A DNA stretch of 40,788 nucleotides. It comes from Pseudomonadota bacterium. Its GTDB lineage: Bacteria > Pseudomonadota > Gammaproteobacteria > Burkholderiales > Rhodocyclaceae. The notes under the pieces are model-generated. The model saw only the letters and a list, made by a program, of their open reading frames with translations, had not been told where the DNA came from and did not search any database. Both the position numbers and the translations under genes were made by a program. Positions 1 to 8,341 of the stretch are shown piece after piece (the stretch's first letter is position 1; each line of letters opens with the position of its first letter). The stretch spans positions 1-40,788 of the forward strand of contig JAGTRW010000035.1 in assembly GCA_018262095.1 (NCBI GenBank). Reading direction: 5' to 3'.

Positions 1-802
1 CCGACGAGATGCCGACCAGCAGGCCTTCCTCGCGCGCGGCGCGGCGCGCGTAGGCGAAGGCGTCGTCGGCCTTGACGCGGATCACCTCGTCGTAGATTTG
101 CGTGTTGAGCACCTTGGGAACGAAGCCGGCGCCGATTCCCTGGATCGGATGCGGTCCCTTGGCGCCGCCCGAGAGCACCGGCGAGCTGTCGGGCTCGACG
201 GCGATGGCCTTGAACGACGGCTTGCGCGATTTGATCACTTCAGCGACGCCGGTGATCGTTCCGCCGGTACCGACTCCCGAGATCAGGATGTCGACCTTGC
301 CGTCGGTATCGCGCCAGATTTCCTCGGCGGTCGTGCGGCGGTGGATTTCCGGGTTGGCCGGGTTGTTGAACTGCTGCAGCAGCAGGTAGCGCGGGTCGGA
401 CGCGGCGAGCTCCTCGGCCTTCTTGATCGCGCCGCCCATGCCGTCGGGTCCCGCGGTCAGGATCAGCTCGGCGCCGTAGCCGCGCAGCAGTGCACGGCGT
501 TCTTTACTCATGGTTTCCGGCATGGTCAGCACGATCTTGTAGCCGCGCGCTGCGGCGACCATCGCCAGCGCGATTCCGGTATTGCCGCTGGTCGGTTCGA
601 CCAGGATCGTGTCGGGCTTGATCTGTCCGGCTTTCTCGGCGGCGGCGATCATCGCCTCGCCAATGCGGTCCTTGACGCTGTGCGCCGGGTTGAAGTACTC
701 GAGCTTGGCGGCGATCGTCGCTCCGGCGCCGTCGCTGATGCGGTTGATGCGTACCAGCGGGGTGTTGCCGATCAGGTCGGTGACGCTATTGGCGATGCTC
801 AT
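1..802 (-). CDS. cysK: Cysteine synthase A, 3' end outside the window
   Basis: PLP-dependent O-acetylserine sulfhydrylase, which makes cysteine from O-acetylserine and sulfide in the cytoplasm. About 267 residues are visible, and the C-terminus runs off the left edge. The PLP lysine is K44 in HSVKDR, the substrate loop TSGNTG is at 71-76, and the glycine-rich phosphate loop GVGTGG is present. The start ATG at 802 follows an AGGAGA ribosome site by 6 bases. It lies 41 bases downstream of a serine acetyltransferase gene on the same strand, so the two form a cysE-cysK operon whose products normally associate as the cysteine synthase complex. CysK rather than CysM is preferred because of the overall sequence style; the missing C-terminus limits this choice. 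Confidence 0.95.
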   Translation of the reverse strand, partial: MSIANSVTDLIGNTPLVRINRISDGAGATIAAKLEYFNPAHSVKDRIGEAMIAAAEKAGQIKPDTILVEPTSGNTGIALAMVAAARGYKIVLTMPETMSKERRALLRGYGAELILTAGPDGMGGAIKKAEELAASDPRYLLLQQFNNPANPEIHRRTTAEEIWRDTDGKVDILISGVGTGGTITGVAEVIKSRKPSFKAIAVEPDSSPVLSGGAKGPHPIQGIGAGFVPKVLNTQIYDEVIRVKADDAFAYARRAAREEGLLVGISS

Positions 803-843
803 GGTGATTCTCCTGTGAGGTTCGGGTGGAAAGTCCTTGGGGT

Positions 844-1824
844 TCAATCGGCGTGGCCGGTTGATTGCGAAGAGGCTTGAGAGGAGGCTTGAGAGTCGGC
901 CTGCGTCACGTTGCTGCCCGGCGGCACGCTGTGCGTCAGCCAGACGTTGCCGCCGATACTCGATCCGCGTCCGATGGTGATGCGTCCGAGTACGGTGGCG
1001 CCGGCGTAGATCACGACGTCGTCCTCGATGATCGGGTGACGCGCGCCGCCCTTGGCCAGGTGGCCCTGCGCGTCGGTCGGAAAGCGCTTGGCGCCGAGCG
1101 TCACCGCCTGGTAGAGGCGAACGCGCTCGCCGATGATCGTCGTTTCGCCGATCACCACGCCGGTGCCGTGGTCGATGAAGAAGCTGCCGCCGATGCGGGC
1201 GCCGGGGTGGATGTCGATGCCGCTGGTGGCGTGCGCAATGTCGGCGATCAGGCGCGCCAGAAAAGGCGCGCCGAGTTCGTGCAAGGCATGCGCCAGCCGG
1301 TGGTTGATGATCGCCAGCATTCCCGGATAGCAGAGCAGGATCTCGGCGAAACTGGTCGCCGCCGGGTCGCCGTCGAATGCGGCATGCAGGTCGCTGACCA
1401 GCAGCGCGCGGAGTTCGGGGAGCGCTGCGGCGAAACGGCGGGTGATGTCGATCGCCTTCTGGTTGAGCGCCGCATCGTTTTGCGCGTCCTCGCTGCAGAC
1501 GAAGAAGAGGCCGCGCCGGACCTGTTCGGCAAGATCGGTGAGCGCGCTGTTGAGCGTGTTGCCGACGAAGTAATCGACGCTTTCGTCGGTCAGGTCGCGC
1601 TCGCCAAAGTGCGTTGGGAAGAGGGCGCTGGCCAGGTCGTCGACGATCTGCGCCAACACGGTACGCGACGGCAGTTCGCGGATTCGCCCCTTGTGCCGCA
1701 CGCTGTGCGTGACTTCGCGCGATGTGCGTAGGGCGTCGACGAGTGCCGCGAGATCCCAGTTCGATTTGACGTTGGGGCTGTTGCGAACGTGCTGGGCTTG
1801 TCGGGCAGGCATGGGGTCGCTCAT
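844..1824 (-). CDS. cysE: Serine O-acetyltransferase, long EpsC-type
   Basis: Transfers acetyl from acetyl-CoA to serine, the first step of cysteine synthesis. The 326-residue protein has an N-terminal helical domain (about 1-200) and a C-terminal left-handed beta-helix of hexapeptide repeats (about 203-300), with the conserved [21 protein letters not shown] stretch. It is longer than E. coli CysE and matches the EpsC/long SAT class. The last 20 residues are a low-complexity Ser/Gln tail encoded by a near-perfect 12-base tandem repeat at about 870-893; the C-terminal peptide of SATs usually docks into CysK, so this tail is odd. A second, shorter serine acetyltransferase lies at 25771. cysK follows it 41 bases downstream. 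A candidate operator sits 52 bases upstream of the start. Confidence 0.93.
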   Translation of the reverse strand: MSDPMPARQAQHVRNSPNVKSNWDLAALVDALRTSREVTHSVRHKGRIRELPSRTVLAQIVDDLASALFPTHFGERDLTDESVDYFVGNTLNSALTDLAEQVRRGLFFVCSEDAQNDAALNQKAIDITRRFAAALPELRALLVSDLHAAFDGDPAATSFAEILLCYPGMLAIINHRLAHALHELGAPFLARLIADIAHATSGIDIHPGARIGGSFFIDHGTGVVIGETTIIGERVRLYQAVTLGAKRFPTDAQGHLAKGGARHPIIEDDVVIYAGATVLGRITIGRGSSIGGNVWLTHSVPPGSNVTQADSQASSQASSQSTGHAD

Positions 1825-1875
1825 GAGGAAGGTTGCCGGTGATCAGGCGGGAAGTTATCAACAACTAGACCGTCG

Positions 1876-1897
1876 CGGAACGACTTAATTCCTATAT
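1876..1897 (-). promoter_or_regulatory. Shared 22-base motif upstream of cysE1
   Basis: Read on the minus strand this is ATAT, eight bases, AGTCGTT, CCG. It fits the pattern [A/T]TAT-N8-[A/C][G/T]TCGTT found at five other loci in the window with identical spacing. It lies 52 bases before the cysE start. Candidate activator site of a sulfur regulator such as CysB; the regulator identity is an inference. Confidence 0.45.
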
Positions 1898-1920
1898 GGA
1901 TATCAGCGCATTGCATATAG
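1892..1920. promoter_or_regulatory. Inverted repeat CTATATG-N15-CATATAG
   Basis: Seven-base perfect arms (1892-1898 and 1914-1920) lie in the divergent region between cysE and the EAL-like gene. The left arm overlaps the 22-base motif at 1876-1897. Plausible operator; function not shown. Confidence 0.3.
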
Positions 1921-1957
1921 TTGTCCGGCCAGCACTTCTCACGACTCGACGCGAGCT

Positions 1958-1981
1958 GCTTATGTCGCACGCCGCATAAGC
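1958..1981. promoter_or_regulatory. Inverted repeat GCTTATG-N10-CATAAGC
   Basis: Perfect seven-base arms (1958-1964, 1975-1981) upstream of the EAL-like gene. It could be an operator or the base of an RNA hairpin in the 5' leader. No T-tract follows, so a terminator is unlikely. Confidence 0.3.
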
Positions 1982-2079
1982 TTCTGCCAAGAAGTTCGTT
2001 CCGCTGGGTCAGCGATTCGCGTAATTTGTCCCGCATGGCATGCTGGCTGGTGCCACAAAATCCTGATGAAAGCACTGCC

Positions 2080-2895
2080 ATGCCGCTCGCCGACTTCGTT
2101 CGTTATCTCAATTCGCAACTTCCCTATCCGCCTTCGGACTCGCGATCGGGAACGCTCTTCGTTTCGGAGGACGGTCATGTTCATGTCGTCTATTCTGGGC
2201 AGCGCCTGGAATCGGCGTTTTTCCCGATTGTCGCCACCGACGATGGGCGCTTGCGCGGACACGGCGCGCGCTTGCTGGCGAGCGATGAGCGCCGGCTGCT
2301 CGAGTCAAGATTCGTCTATAGTTTGCCCGGTGACGACAACGAGTTCATCGCTCTTGATCGCTTGGTGCGAACCCTGCACACGCTCAACTACCTGACCTAT
2401 CGCGAGCGGCGGCCGCTGCTGCTGCTGAAGGTCCACCCGCGCCATGTGGCCAGCGTCGCCGCCGATCACGGTCTGGTTTTCGAAGAAATTCTGCGTTCGT
2501 GCGGATTGATGCCCGAACAGATCACTCTTGAATTCGACGTCGTCAACGGCCGCGATGCCGCCCATCTGCAGCGCGCCATCGCCAGTTACAAGTCGCGTGG
2601 CTATGGCATCGCGATCGGCGGTTTCGGGCAAGATGAGGTCGACCTGAAGCTGCTGCGGATCGTCCGGCCGGCAATCGTCAAGCTTGATCTACTCTCGTCG
2701 ACTTACCACCCCAAGCGTCTGGTCGATCAACTGCACGAGCTGGGGGCGCAGGTGATGATTGCAGGACCGGATGGCTCGGTGCTCAATAGTTCGCAGAAGA
2801 GCAGTTTTGATCTATTGCAGGTGCAAGCGCGCCAACTGCGGCACGCGCCCAGCGTTTATTCATCGCAACCCGTATTGGCCAGCAAGGCAGCGTGA
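2080..2895 (+). CDS. Degenerate stand-alone EAL-domain protein, probably catalytically dead
   Basis: 271 residues from the ATG at 2080, chosen because the domain begins just after it; the frame stays open upstream to 1921 but with no better start. The fold follows an EAL domain: LLLLKVHPRHV, then FEEILRSCGLMPEQITLEF (134-152), then a YGIAIGGFGQDEVDLKLLRIVRPAIVKLD-like core (175-203). Key residues of cyclic-di-GMP phosphodiesterases are lost. The EAL signature region reads RGHGARLL near 59-66, the metal-binding DDFGTG reads GGFGQD (180-185), and the LTES segment reads EFDV. K201 and D203 of the KxD element remain. It probably acts as a binding or protein-interaction module rather than an enzyme. 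It is transcribed divergently from cysE-cysK; its link to sulfur metabolism is unknown. Confidence 0.75.
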   Translation: MPLADFVRYLNSQLPYPPSDSRSGTLFVSEDGHVHVVYSGQRLESAFFPIVATDDGRLRGHGARLLASDERRLLESRFVYSLPGDDNEFIALDRLVRTLHTLNYLTYRERRPLLLLKVHPRHVASVAADHGLVFEEILRSCGLMPEQITLEFDVVNGRDAAHLQRAIASYKSRGYGIAIGGFGQDEVDLKLLRIVRPAIVKLDLLSSTYHPKRLVDQLHELGAQVMIAGPDGSVLNSSQKSSFDLLQVQARQLRHAPSVYSSQPVLASKAA

Positions 2896-2987
2896 AATCC
2901 GCGTCAGGTCAAAGCTGGCGTGGCGGGCAGCGAGGCGGGAAGAATGGCGATTGACGGTGAGCGACTTCGCCTTATCCCGGATTCGAA

Positions 2988-3014
2988 TATGCTAATCAGC
3001 ATAAAGTCGTTCTG
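2988..3014. promoter_or_regulatory. Palindrome and weak copy of the 22-base motif before rhodanese gene
   Basis: TATGCT-AATC-AGCATA (2988-3003) is a perfect palindrome with a four-base centre. Overlapping it, TAAT-N8-AGTCGTT (2993-3011) has the same spacing as the shared motif but TAAT in place of [A/T]TAT. It lies about 80 bases upstream of the rhodanese start. Confidence 0.25.
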
Positions 3015-3094
3015 CTTCGTTATTCGCGCCGATACGATGTGATGATCAGAGGGGCGCAGTGCTGCGTTCCTTGTCCAACCGAAAGGAGAACCTC

Positions 3095-3586
3095 ATGTCT
3101 GCCGCAGTTGCGCAAGTCGTCGATCTTGCCGAAGCCCGTGCATCGAACCTCACTGAAATCATCGGACGTGCCGAACAGCGTGCCCGCGAGCGTGGCCTGG
3201 CGTATCGCGGTCAGCTCACGCCGGAAGAGGCGTGGACGCTGCAACAGGAGCATTCTTCGGCCAAACTGATCGACGTGCGAACGAGCGAAGAGTTGACGCT
3301 GATCGGCAGTGTTCCTGGGGCGCTGTCGGTTCAGTGGAAGCTTTATCCGGACTGGCGCCTCAATCCGAACTTCCTGGCCCAGATCAAGGCCAGCGTGGCG
3401 CCGACCGACCTCGTCCTGCTGCTCTGCCGTTCGGGGGTGCGTTCGCGCGAAGCCGCCGAGTTGTTGGCGCATCAGGGCTTTGCCAATTGCTTCAATGTGC
3501 TCGAGGGCTTTGAGGGCGACAAGAACGCCGCCAGCCAGCGCATCGTCGCCGGCTGGAAAGCCCGGGGTCTGCCCTGGTCGCATTGA
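3095..3586 (+). CDS. Rhodanese-like sulfurtransferase, single domain
   Basis: 163 residues. The start at 3095 follows the ribosome site AAAGGAGAA by 4-5 bases; the upstream in-frame ATG at 3059 has none. The C-terminal rhodanese domain (about 40-155) carries the persulfide-forming cysteine C111 in the active loop CRSGVRS, and the conserved LIDVRTSEE motif at about 58-66. Rhodanese domains carry sulfane sulfur on this cysteine and pass it to thiol or cyanide acceptors. There is no signal peptide, so it is cytoplasmic. Its place beside cysE-cysK and a peptide importer suggests sulfur trafficking; the acceptor is not known. Confidence 0.88.
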   Translation: MSAAVAQVVDLAEARASNLTEIIGRAEQRARERGLAYRGQLTPEEAWTLQQEHSSAKLIDVRTSEELTLIGSVPGALSVQWKLYPDWRLNPNFLAQIKASVAPTDLVLLLCRSGVRSREAAELLAHQGFANCFNVLEGFEGDKNAASQRIVAGWKARGLPWSH

Positions 3587-3610
3587 CCCGCCGGCCAGGG
3601 CGGTGCCGTC

Positions 3611-3811
3611 GATGATCGTTTCCTCAACGTCAGCGGGCGGCATCTGCTGAACGTCGGCGCCGGCGCCGGCTACGGCCGGACCTTCGAGACACTGCTCAAG
3701 CATAGCGGACTCAAACCGACGCAAATCGTTCTCAAGCTTCAAGTCATCGATTTGAGCGGTATTTTGAACAAGCGCGACAAGTCAGTTGTCTGGATGCTTG
3801 ACTTCGCTTAA
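3611..3811 (+). pseudogene. Remnant of an EAL-domain gene
   Basis: An open frame of 66 codons ending in TAA has no start codon or ribosome site. It is in the same frame as the rhodanese gene, directly after its stop. The segment GRTFETLLKHSGLKPTQIVL aligns with GLVFEEILRSCGLMPEQITL in the nearby degenerate EAL protein, and the preceding FLNVSGRHL resembles the LLLKVHPRHV strand. The downstream DDFGTG/KxD part is missing. I read it as a decayed, truncated second EAL gene; similarity was judged by eye only. Confidence 0.45.
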
Positions 3812-3860
3812 CTTGCGAGGTCCAAGTCCGCTTGTCCGCATTAATCAAAGGAGTGATTCA

Positions 3861-5450
3861 ATGACCGTTGGCAAATTCAAGCGCTATCTGAGGCTCGCGA
3901 TCAGTGTCTCGGCGCTGTGCTGCGCTGTCGGGAACGGCGTCGTCCAGGCCCAGGAATTGAAGGTCGGCTTGAGCAGCAGCCCGGTCGCCATCGATCCGCA
4001 TTTTTTCAACAACGACGCGATCAGCGCCCTGTGCAGCCATCTCTATGAGCCGTTGATCGCCATCGACGCCGAAGGCAAATTGCTGCCGACCCTGGCCGTA
4101 TCATGGCGCGCGATCAACGATACGACCTGGGAATTCAAGCTGCGCAAGGGCGTCAGGTTTCACGACGGCAACGAGTTTACCGCCGAAGATGTCGTTTTTT
4201 CGCTCGATCGCCCGGCAAGCATCGCCAACAGCCCGAGTTCGTTCACCACCTATACCAAGGCTATCGTCGCCAAGAAGATCGTCGATCCGTACACGATTCA
4301 ATTTGTCACGGCAACGCCAGCGCCCTTGCTGCCCAACGATCTGACGCGAATCTTCATCGTTTCGCGCAAGGCCGCCGACAAGGCCAGTACCGACGATTTC
4401 AACCAGGGCCGGATCGAAGCCGGCAGCGGTCCGTTCAAGCTCGTCAAGTTCAGCAAGGGCGAGAACCTGCAGCTGGCGCGCTTCGACGCTTATTGGGGCG
4501 TCAAACCGGCGTGGGCGACGGTGACGCTCAAATTCCTGCCCAATGACCCGGCGCGAATGGCGGCGCTGCTCTCGGGCGACGTCCAGTTGATCGAAAACGT
4601 GCAGGCCAATCTGGTCGCGCAATTCAAGGCCAACAAGGACTTGAGCGTGTTCGAGAAAATGTCGAACCGTTTCATGTTCCTCTATACCGACCACCGCGAC
4701 CGCTCACCCTTCGTCACCGACAAGGCCGGCAAACCGCTCGACACGAATCCGCTCAAGGATGTGCGGGTACGCCAGGCGATTTCCAAGCTGATCGATCGCC
4801 AGACGCTGACCGACAAGGTGCTCGACAAACTGGGCGTTCCCAACGCCAATCCGGCACCGCCCGGGATGTTCGGCCACAACCCCAGGCTCAAGCCGGAGCC
4901 GCTCGATATCGCCGGCGCCAGGAAGTTGCTGGTTGAGGCGGGCTACCCCGACGGCTTCGGCATCACGCTGTTTGGTCCGAGCGATCGTTTCATCAACGAC
5001 GAGCAGGTCGTTCAGGCGATTGGCCAGATGCTCTCCAAGGGCGGCATCGCGACCAAGGTGCAGACGCAACCGATGGCGAGCTACATCCCCAAGGCGTCGA
5101 AAAAGGAGCTGGGCTTCGGCCTGCTCGGCTGGGGCGTCGGCGGCGGCGAGCCGTCAAGCCCGCTGCGCGGCGTACTGGCGACGACCGACAAGGACAGGGG
5201 GCTGGGCGCCAGCAACTGGAGCAGCTACAGCAGCGCGAAATATGACGCCGTATTGATCGAGGCGCTGCGCACGGTCGACGACCAGAAACGCGAAAAGCTC
5301 TTCCAGGACGCCGCCGAGATCGCCATCAACCAGGATTACGCGATCATTCCGCTGTACAATCAGGTCGCCACTTGGGCTGCGCGCAAGGGGATCCGCTATA
5401 CGCCGCGCCCCGACGAAGCGACCTTGGCGCAATATGCCCGGCCGGAATAG
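3861..5450 (+). CDS. Peptide-type ABC transporter substrate-binding protein (SBP family 5)
   Basis: 529 residues from the ATG at 3861, seven bases after AAAGGAG. An N-terminal signal peptide (charged KFKRYLR, hydrophobic LAISVSALCCAVG, likely cleavage after VVQA at residue 30) sends it to the periplasm. The mature protein has the DppA/OppA/GsiB family layout: PHFFNNDAISALCSHLYEPL, WEFKLRKGVRFHDG and DVRVRQAISKLIDRQ. It captures oligopeptide-like ligands for the permease and ATPase genes downstream. The setting among cysteine and glutathione genes suggests glutathione or another gamma-glutamyl or sulfur-containing peptide, but the ligand cannot be read from sequence. A dispersed repeat and a stem-loop separate it from the rest of the operon. 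Confidence 0.9.
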   Translation: MTVGKFKRYLRLAISVSALCCAVGNGVVQAQELKVGLSSSPVAIDPHFFNNDAISALCSHLYEPLIAIDAEGKLLPTLAVSWRAINDTTWEFKLRKGVRFHDGNEFTAEDVVFSLDRPASIANSPSSFTTYTKAIVAKKIVDPYTIQFVTATPAPLLPNDLTRIFIVSRKAADKASTDDFNQGRIEAGSGPFKLVKFSKGENLQLARFDAYWGVKPAWATVTLKFLPNDPARMAALLSGDVQLIENVQANLVAQFKANKDLSVFEKMSNRFMFLYTDHRDRSPFVTDKAGKPLDTNPLKDVRVRQAISKLIDRQTLTDKVLDKLGVPNANPAPPGMFGHNPRLKPEPLDIAGARKLLVEAGYPDGFGITLFGPSDRFINDEQVVQAIGQMLSKGGIATKVQTQPMASYIPKASKKELGFGLLGWGVGGGEPSSPLRGVLATTDKDRGLGASNWSSYSSAKYDAVLIEALRTVDDQKREKLFQDAAEIAINQDYAIIPLYNQVATWAARKGIRYTPRPDEATLAQYARPE

Positions 5451-5472
5451 TAGATCGTCGGTGGATAAGCTC

Positions 5473-5537
5473 GTCATTCCGGCGAAAGCCGGAATCCAGT
5501 GTCCAGCCCCTGGATTCCGGGTCAAGCCCGGAATGAC
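5473..5537. repeat. Palindromic dispersed-type intergenic repeat
   Basis: GTCATTCCGG at the left pairs with CCGGAATGAC at the right. Each half also forms its own small hairpin (CCGG-CGAAAG-CCGG on the left), and GGAATCCAG pairs with CTGGATTCC in the middle, giving a cruciform. This sequence type is a common short repeat in many proteobacterial genomes. Only one copy is in this window. Confidence 0.7.
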
Positions 5538-5581
5538 AATTTCTTTATGTCTATCTGATTCTTCATGACTGACTACTGGAA

Positions 5582-5638
5582 GCCCCAGGTACACCAAATC
5601 CGATCTCGCGCGTTATTCGGGCTGGGGCAGGGTTTTTT
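5582..5638 (+). terminator. Stem-loop with T6 tract, possible partial terminator
   Basis: GCCCCAG (5582-5588) pairs with CTGGGGC (5622-5628) across a 33-base loop, followed by AGGG and six T (5633-5638). It stands between the binding-protein gene and the amidotransferase/permease genes. It could lower downstream expression relative to the abundant binding protein. The long loop makes this uncertain. Confidence 0.35.
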
Positions 5639-5665
5639 GCCTTGCCGGATCATCTTTTAGATTGT

Positions 5666-6496
5666 ATGTGCCAACTGTTAGCACTCAACAGCAACCAGCC
5701 GGCGGCGATTACCTTCTCGTTCGAAGGCTTCGTCGCCCGTGGCGGTTTGACCGATCATCATCGCGACGGTTGGGGGATCGCCTTCTTCGAAGACACCGGT
5801 TGTCGGCTCTTTGTCGATTACGAAGCATCGATCACCTCGCCGGTCGCGCAGTTGATCAAGCACTATCCGATCAAATCGACGAATATTATCGCGCACATTC
5901 GCCGTGCCACGCAGGGCAAGGTCAGCCTGCCCAACTGCCACCCGTTCATGCGCGAACTGTGGGGCAAGTACTGGGTCTTCGCGCATAACGGCGACCTCAA
6001 GAACTTCCACCCCGAATTGTCGGGCAATTATCTGCCGGTCGGCGTCACCGACAGCGAAATCGCTTTTTGCTACCTGCTGCAAAGCCTGCGCGAGCGGCAT
6101 CCGCATCGCGAGCCTTGCCGCGCCGCGTTGTTTGCCAGCGTGCAGGAGATCACCCGCGAGATCGCCGGACACGGCGTCTTCAATTTCCTGCTCTCCAACG
6201 GCGACGCGATGTTCGCGCACTGCTCGACCAATCTGCACTGGGTTCAGCGCGCTTACCCGTTCTCGACCGCGCAGCTCACCGATTGCGAGCTGAGCATCGA
6301 CTTTCGCAAGCATTGCTACCCCAACGATCTGATCACCGTGATCGCGACCAAGCCCTTGACGTCGAACGAGGACTGGCAGCAGTTCAGTCGCGGCGAGTTG
6401 AACATGTTCGTCAATGGCGAAATCGCCGAGCAGTACAAACCCGCCGCTGAGCGGTCCAAGCCCGTCGTTCTGGCCGCTGTTCCGCACGCATGCTAG
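5666..6496 (+). CDS. Class II glutamine amidotransferase, YafJ/EgtC/Dug3-like
   Basis: 276 residues. The start is fixed at 5666 because class II (Ntn) amidotransferases need cysteine next to the initiator methionine, and the sequence is M-C2-QLLALN; the eight upstream in-frame residues would bury it. Other family marks are the TDHHRDGWGIAFFED segment, HIRRATQG, and FAHNGDLKNF. C2 is the nucleophile that hydrolyses a gamma-glutamyl amide. No synthase domain is fused, as in YafJ, EgtC and yeast Dug3, the last two acting on gamma-glutamyl thiol compounds. The gene overlaps the next permease by seven bases, which ties it to the importer. Inference: it removes gamma-glutamate from an imported ligand. 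The ribosome site is weak. Confidence 0.85.
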   Translation: MCQLLALNSNQPAAITFSFEGFVARGGLTDHHRDGWGIAFFEDTGCRLFVDYEASITSPVAQLIKHYPIKSTNIIAHIRRATQGKVSLPNCHPFMRELWGKYWVFAHNGDLKNFHPELSGNYLPVGVTDSEIAFCYLLQSLRERHPHREPCRAALFASVQEITREIAGHGVFNFLLSNGDAMFAHCSTNLHWVQRAYPFSTAQLTDCELSIDFRKHCYPNDLITVIATKPLTSNEDWQQFSRGELNMFVNGEIAEQYKPAAERSKPVVLAAVPHAC

Positions 6497-7467
6497 TTTT
6501 CCTGCTGCGCCGCTTGCTGCAAAGTGGCGTCGTGCTGCTGGTCATGTCGCTGCTGGTGTTCGTTGGGATCTATGCAATTGGCAATCCGGTCGATATTCTG
6601 ATCAGCCCCGAAGCCGATCAGGCTGAGATTGCGCGAACCATCGCCGCCTTCGGTCTCGACCAGCCGTTGTGGACGCAGTATCTGATCTACCTGCAACAGG
6701 CGGTTCGCGGCAATTTCGGCAACTCGTTCGTCCACGGTACCCCGGCGCTGGCCTTGATCGTGCAGCGCCTGCCGGCGACGCTGGAGTTGGCCTGCGTGGC
6801 GCTGATCCTCGCCGTGTCGCTGGGCATCCCGCTTGGCTTGTGGGCCGGATTGCGCCCGGCGAGCAAGAGCGGCAGGGCGATCATGGGCCTCTCTATCCTC
6901 GGCTTCTCGCTGCCGACCTTCTGGGTCGGCCTGATGCTGATCATGCTGTTTTCGGTGCAGCTCGGTTGGCTGCCGTCGAACGGCCGCGGCGCGACGACCG
7001 AATTGCTGGGCGTGCCGGTGTCGTTTCTGAGCTGGGATGGCTTCAAGCACCTCCTGATGCCGGCGGCGAACCTCGCGCTGTTCAAGATTTCACTGGTCAT
7101 CCGGCTGACCCGCGCCGGAACGCAGGAAGCGCTGCTGCAGGATTACGTGCGTTTCGCTCGCGCCAAGGGATTGCGCTCGGCGCGAGTCGTCTTCGTGCAT
7201 GTGCTCAAGAACATCCTGATTCCGATCGTCACGGTGATCGGCCTCGAGTTCGGTTCGCTGATCGCCTTCGCGGTGGTGACCGAGTCGATTTTCGCCTGGC
7301 CCGGGATGGGCAAGCTCTTGATCGAATCGATCAACCTGCTTGATCGTCCGGTCGTCGTCGCCTACCTGCTGACCGTCGTCGCCTTGTTCGTGGTGATCAA
7401 CCTCGTCGTCGACATTCTCTATTCGCTGCTCGACCCGCGCATCCGCCTGTCGGATCAGGCCGACTGA
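6490..7467 (+). CDS. ABC peptide importer permease, DppB type
   Basis: 325 residues, integral inner-membrane protein with about six hydrophobic segments, starting with the family-typical FLLRRLLQSGVVLLVMSLLVF. The cytoplasmic EAA loop that docks to the ATPases is DYVRFARAKGLRSARVVFVH followed by VLKNILIP. It pairs with the next permease to form the channel. It overlaps the amidotransferase stop by seven bases and ends one base before the next gene, so translation is coupled. Confidence 0.93.
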   Translation: MLVFLLRRLLQSGVVLLVMSLLVFVGIYAIGNPVDILISPEADQAEIARTIAAFGLDQPLWTQYLIYLQQAVRGNFGNSFVHGTPALALIVQRLPATLELACVALILAVSLGIPLGLWAGLRPASKSGRAIMGLSILGFSLPTFWVGLMLIMLFSVQLGWLPSNGRGATTELLGVPVSFLSWDGFKHLLMPAANLALFKISLVIRLTRAGTQEALLQDYVRFARAKGLRSARVVFVHVLKNILIPIVTVIGLEFGSLIAFAVVTESIFAWPGMGKLLIESINLLDRPVVVAYLLTVVALFVVINLVVDILYSLLDPRIRLSDQAD

Positions 7468-7468
7468 G

Positions 7469-8341
7469 ATGAAAATACTGCTCGACGCCTTCTCGCCTAG
7501 CTGGGTCGAACGTTGCGCGCTGCTCGTGCTGATTGCGCTGCTGCTCGGCGCGCTCGCGGCGCCGCTCATCTCGCCGCAAAATCCCTATGATCTCGCGCAG
7601 CTCAGTCTGTCCGACGGCCGCTTGCCGCCCGGCAGCGCGGCGAGTGCCGGGCAGGGCGTCCAGCGCTACTGGCTGGGCAGCGACGACCAGGGGCGCGACA
7701 TGCTTTCGGCGATCCTCTACGGCTTGCGCATCAGCCTGCTGGTCGGACTCTCGAGCACGCTGCTGGCGCTGGCTTTTGGCCTGAGCCTGGGCCTCATGGC
7801 CGGCTATTTCGGCGGCCGGCTCGATAGCCTGATCATGCGCCTGGCTGACATCCAGCTGTCGTTTCCGGCGATCCTGATCGCGCTGATCCTGCTCGCGGTT
7901 CTCGGCCAGGGCGTCGGCAAGATCGTTACCGCGTTGTTTGCCGTGCAGTGGGCCTACTATGCGCGGACGACGCGCAGCGCGGCGCTGGTCGAGCGGCGTA
8001 AAGATTATATCGAGGCGGCGCGATTGCTCGGCCTGAGCACGCCGCGAATTCTCTTTCGCCACCTGCTGCCCAACTGTCTGCCGCCGTTGATCGTCGTCGC
8101 CGCGCTGCAGGTTGCCGCGGCGATCTCGCTCGAAGCGACGCTCTCTTTCCTCGGCATCGGCTTGCCGATCACCGAACCGTCACTTGGCCTGTTGATCGCC
8201 AACGGCTTCCAGTATCTGCTCGCCGGCAATTACTGGATCAGCTTCTTCCCCGGGATCGCGCTGGTGCTGCTGATCGTCGCCATCAATCTGGTCGCCGACC
8301 GCCTGCGCGACATCATCAATCCGCGCTTGCAGAAGCAATGA
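7469..8341 (+). CDS. ABC peptide importer permease, DppC type
   Basis: 290 residues with an N-terminal membrane segment, a periplasmic stretch ending in WLGSDDQGRDMLSAILYGLR (a hallmark of DppC/OppC/GsiD), and five further membrane segments. The EAA loop is DYIEAARLLGLSTPRILFRH followed by LLPNCLPP. It forms the transmembrane channel with the preceding permease. Its stop overlaps the next start in an ATGA arrangement. Confidence 0.93.
   Translation: MKILLDAFSPSWVERCALLVLIALLLGALAAPLISPQNPYDLAQLSLSDGRLPPGSAASAGQGVQRYWLGSDDQGRDMLSAILYGLRISLLVGLSSTLLALAFGLSLGLMAGYFGGRLDSLIMRLADIQLSFPAILIALILLAVLGQGVGKIVTALFAVQWAYYARTTRSAALVERRKDYIEAARLLGLSTPRILFRHLLPNCLPPLIVVAALQVAAAISLEATLSFLGIGLPITEPSLGLLIANGFQYLLAGNYWISFFPGIALVLLIVAINLVADRLRDIINPRLQKQ

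Noticed and set aside
98-880. Long plus-strand frames opposite cysK
   Set aside because: They are the complement of a clear cysteine synthase with intact PLP motifs; the plus-strand products are Arg/Asp/Gly-rich shadow sequence.
865-1731. 288-residue plus-strand frame opposite cysE
   Set aside because: It is antisense to the serine acetyltransferase. High GC leaves this frame open, but the product has no domain character.
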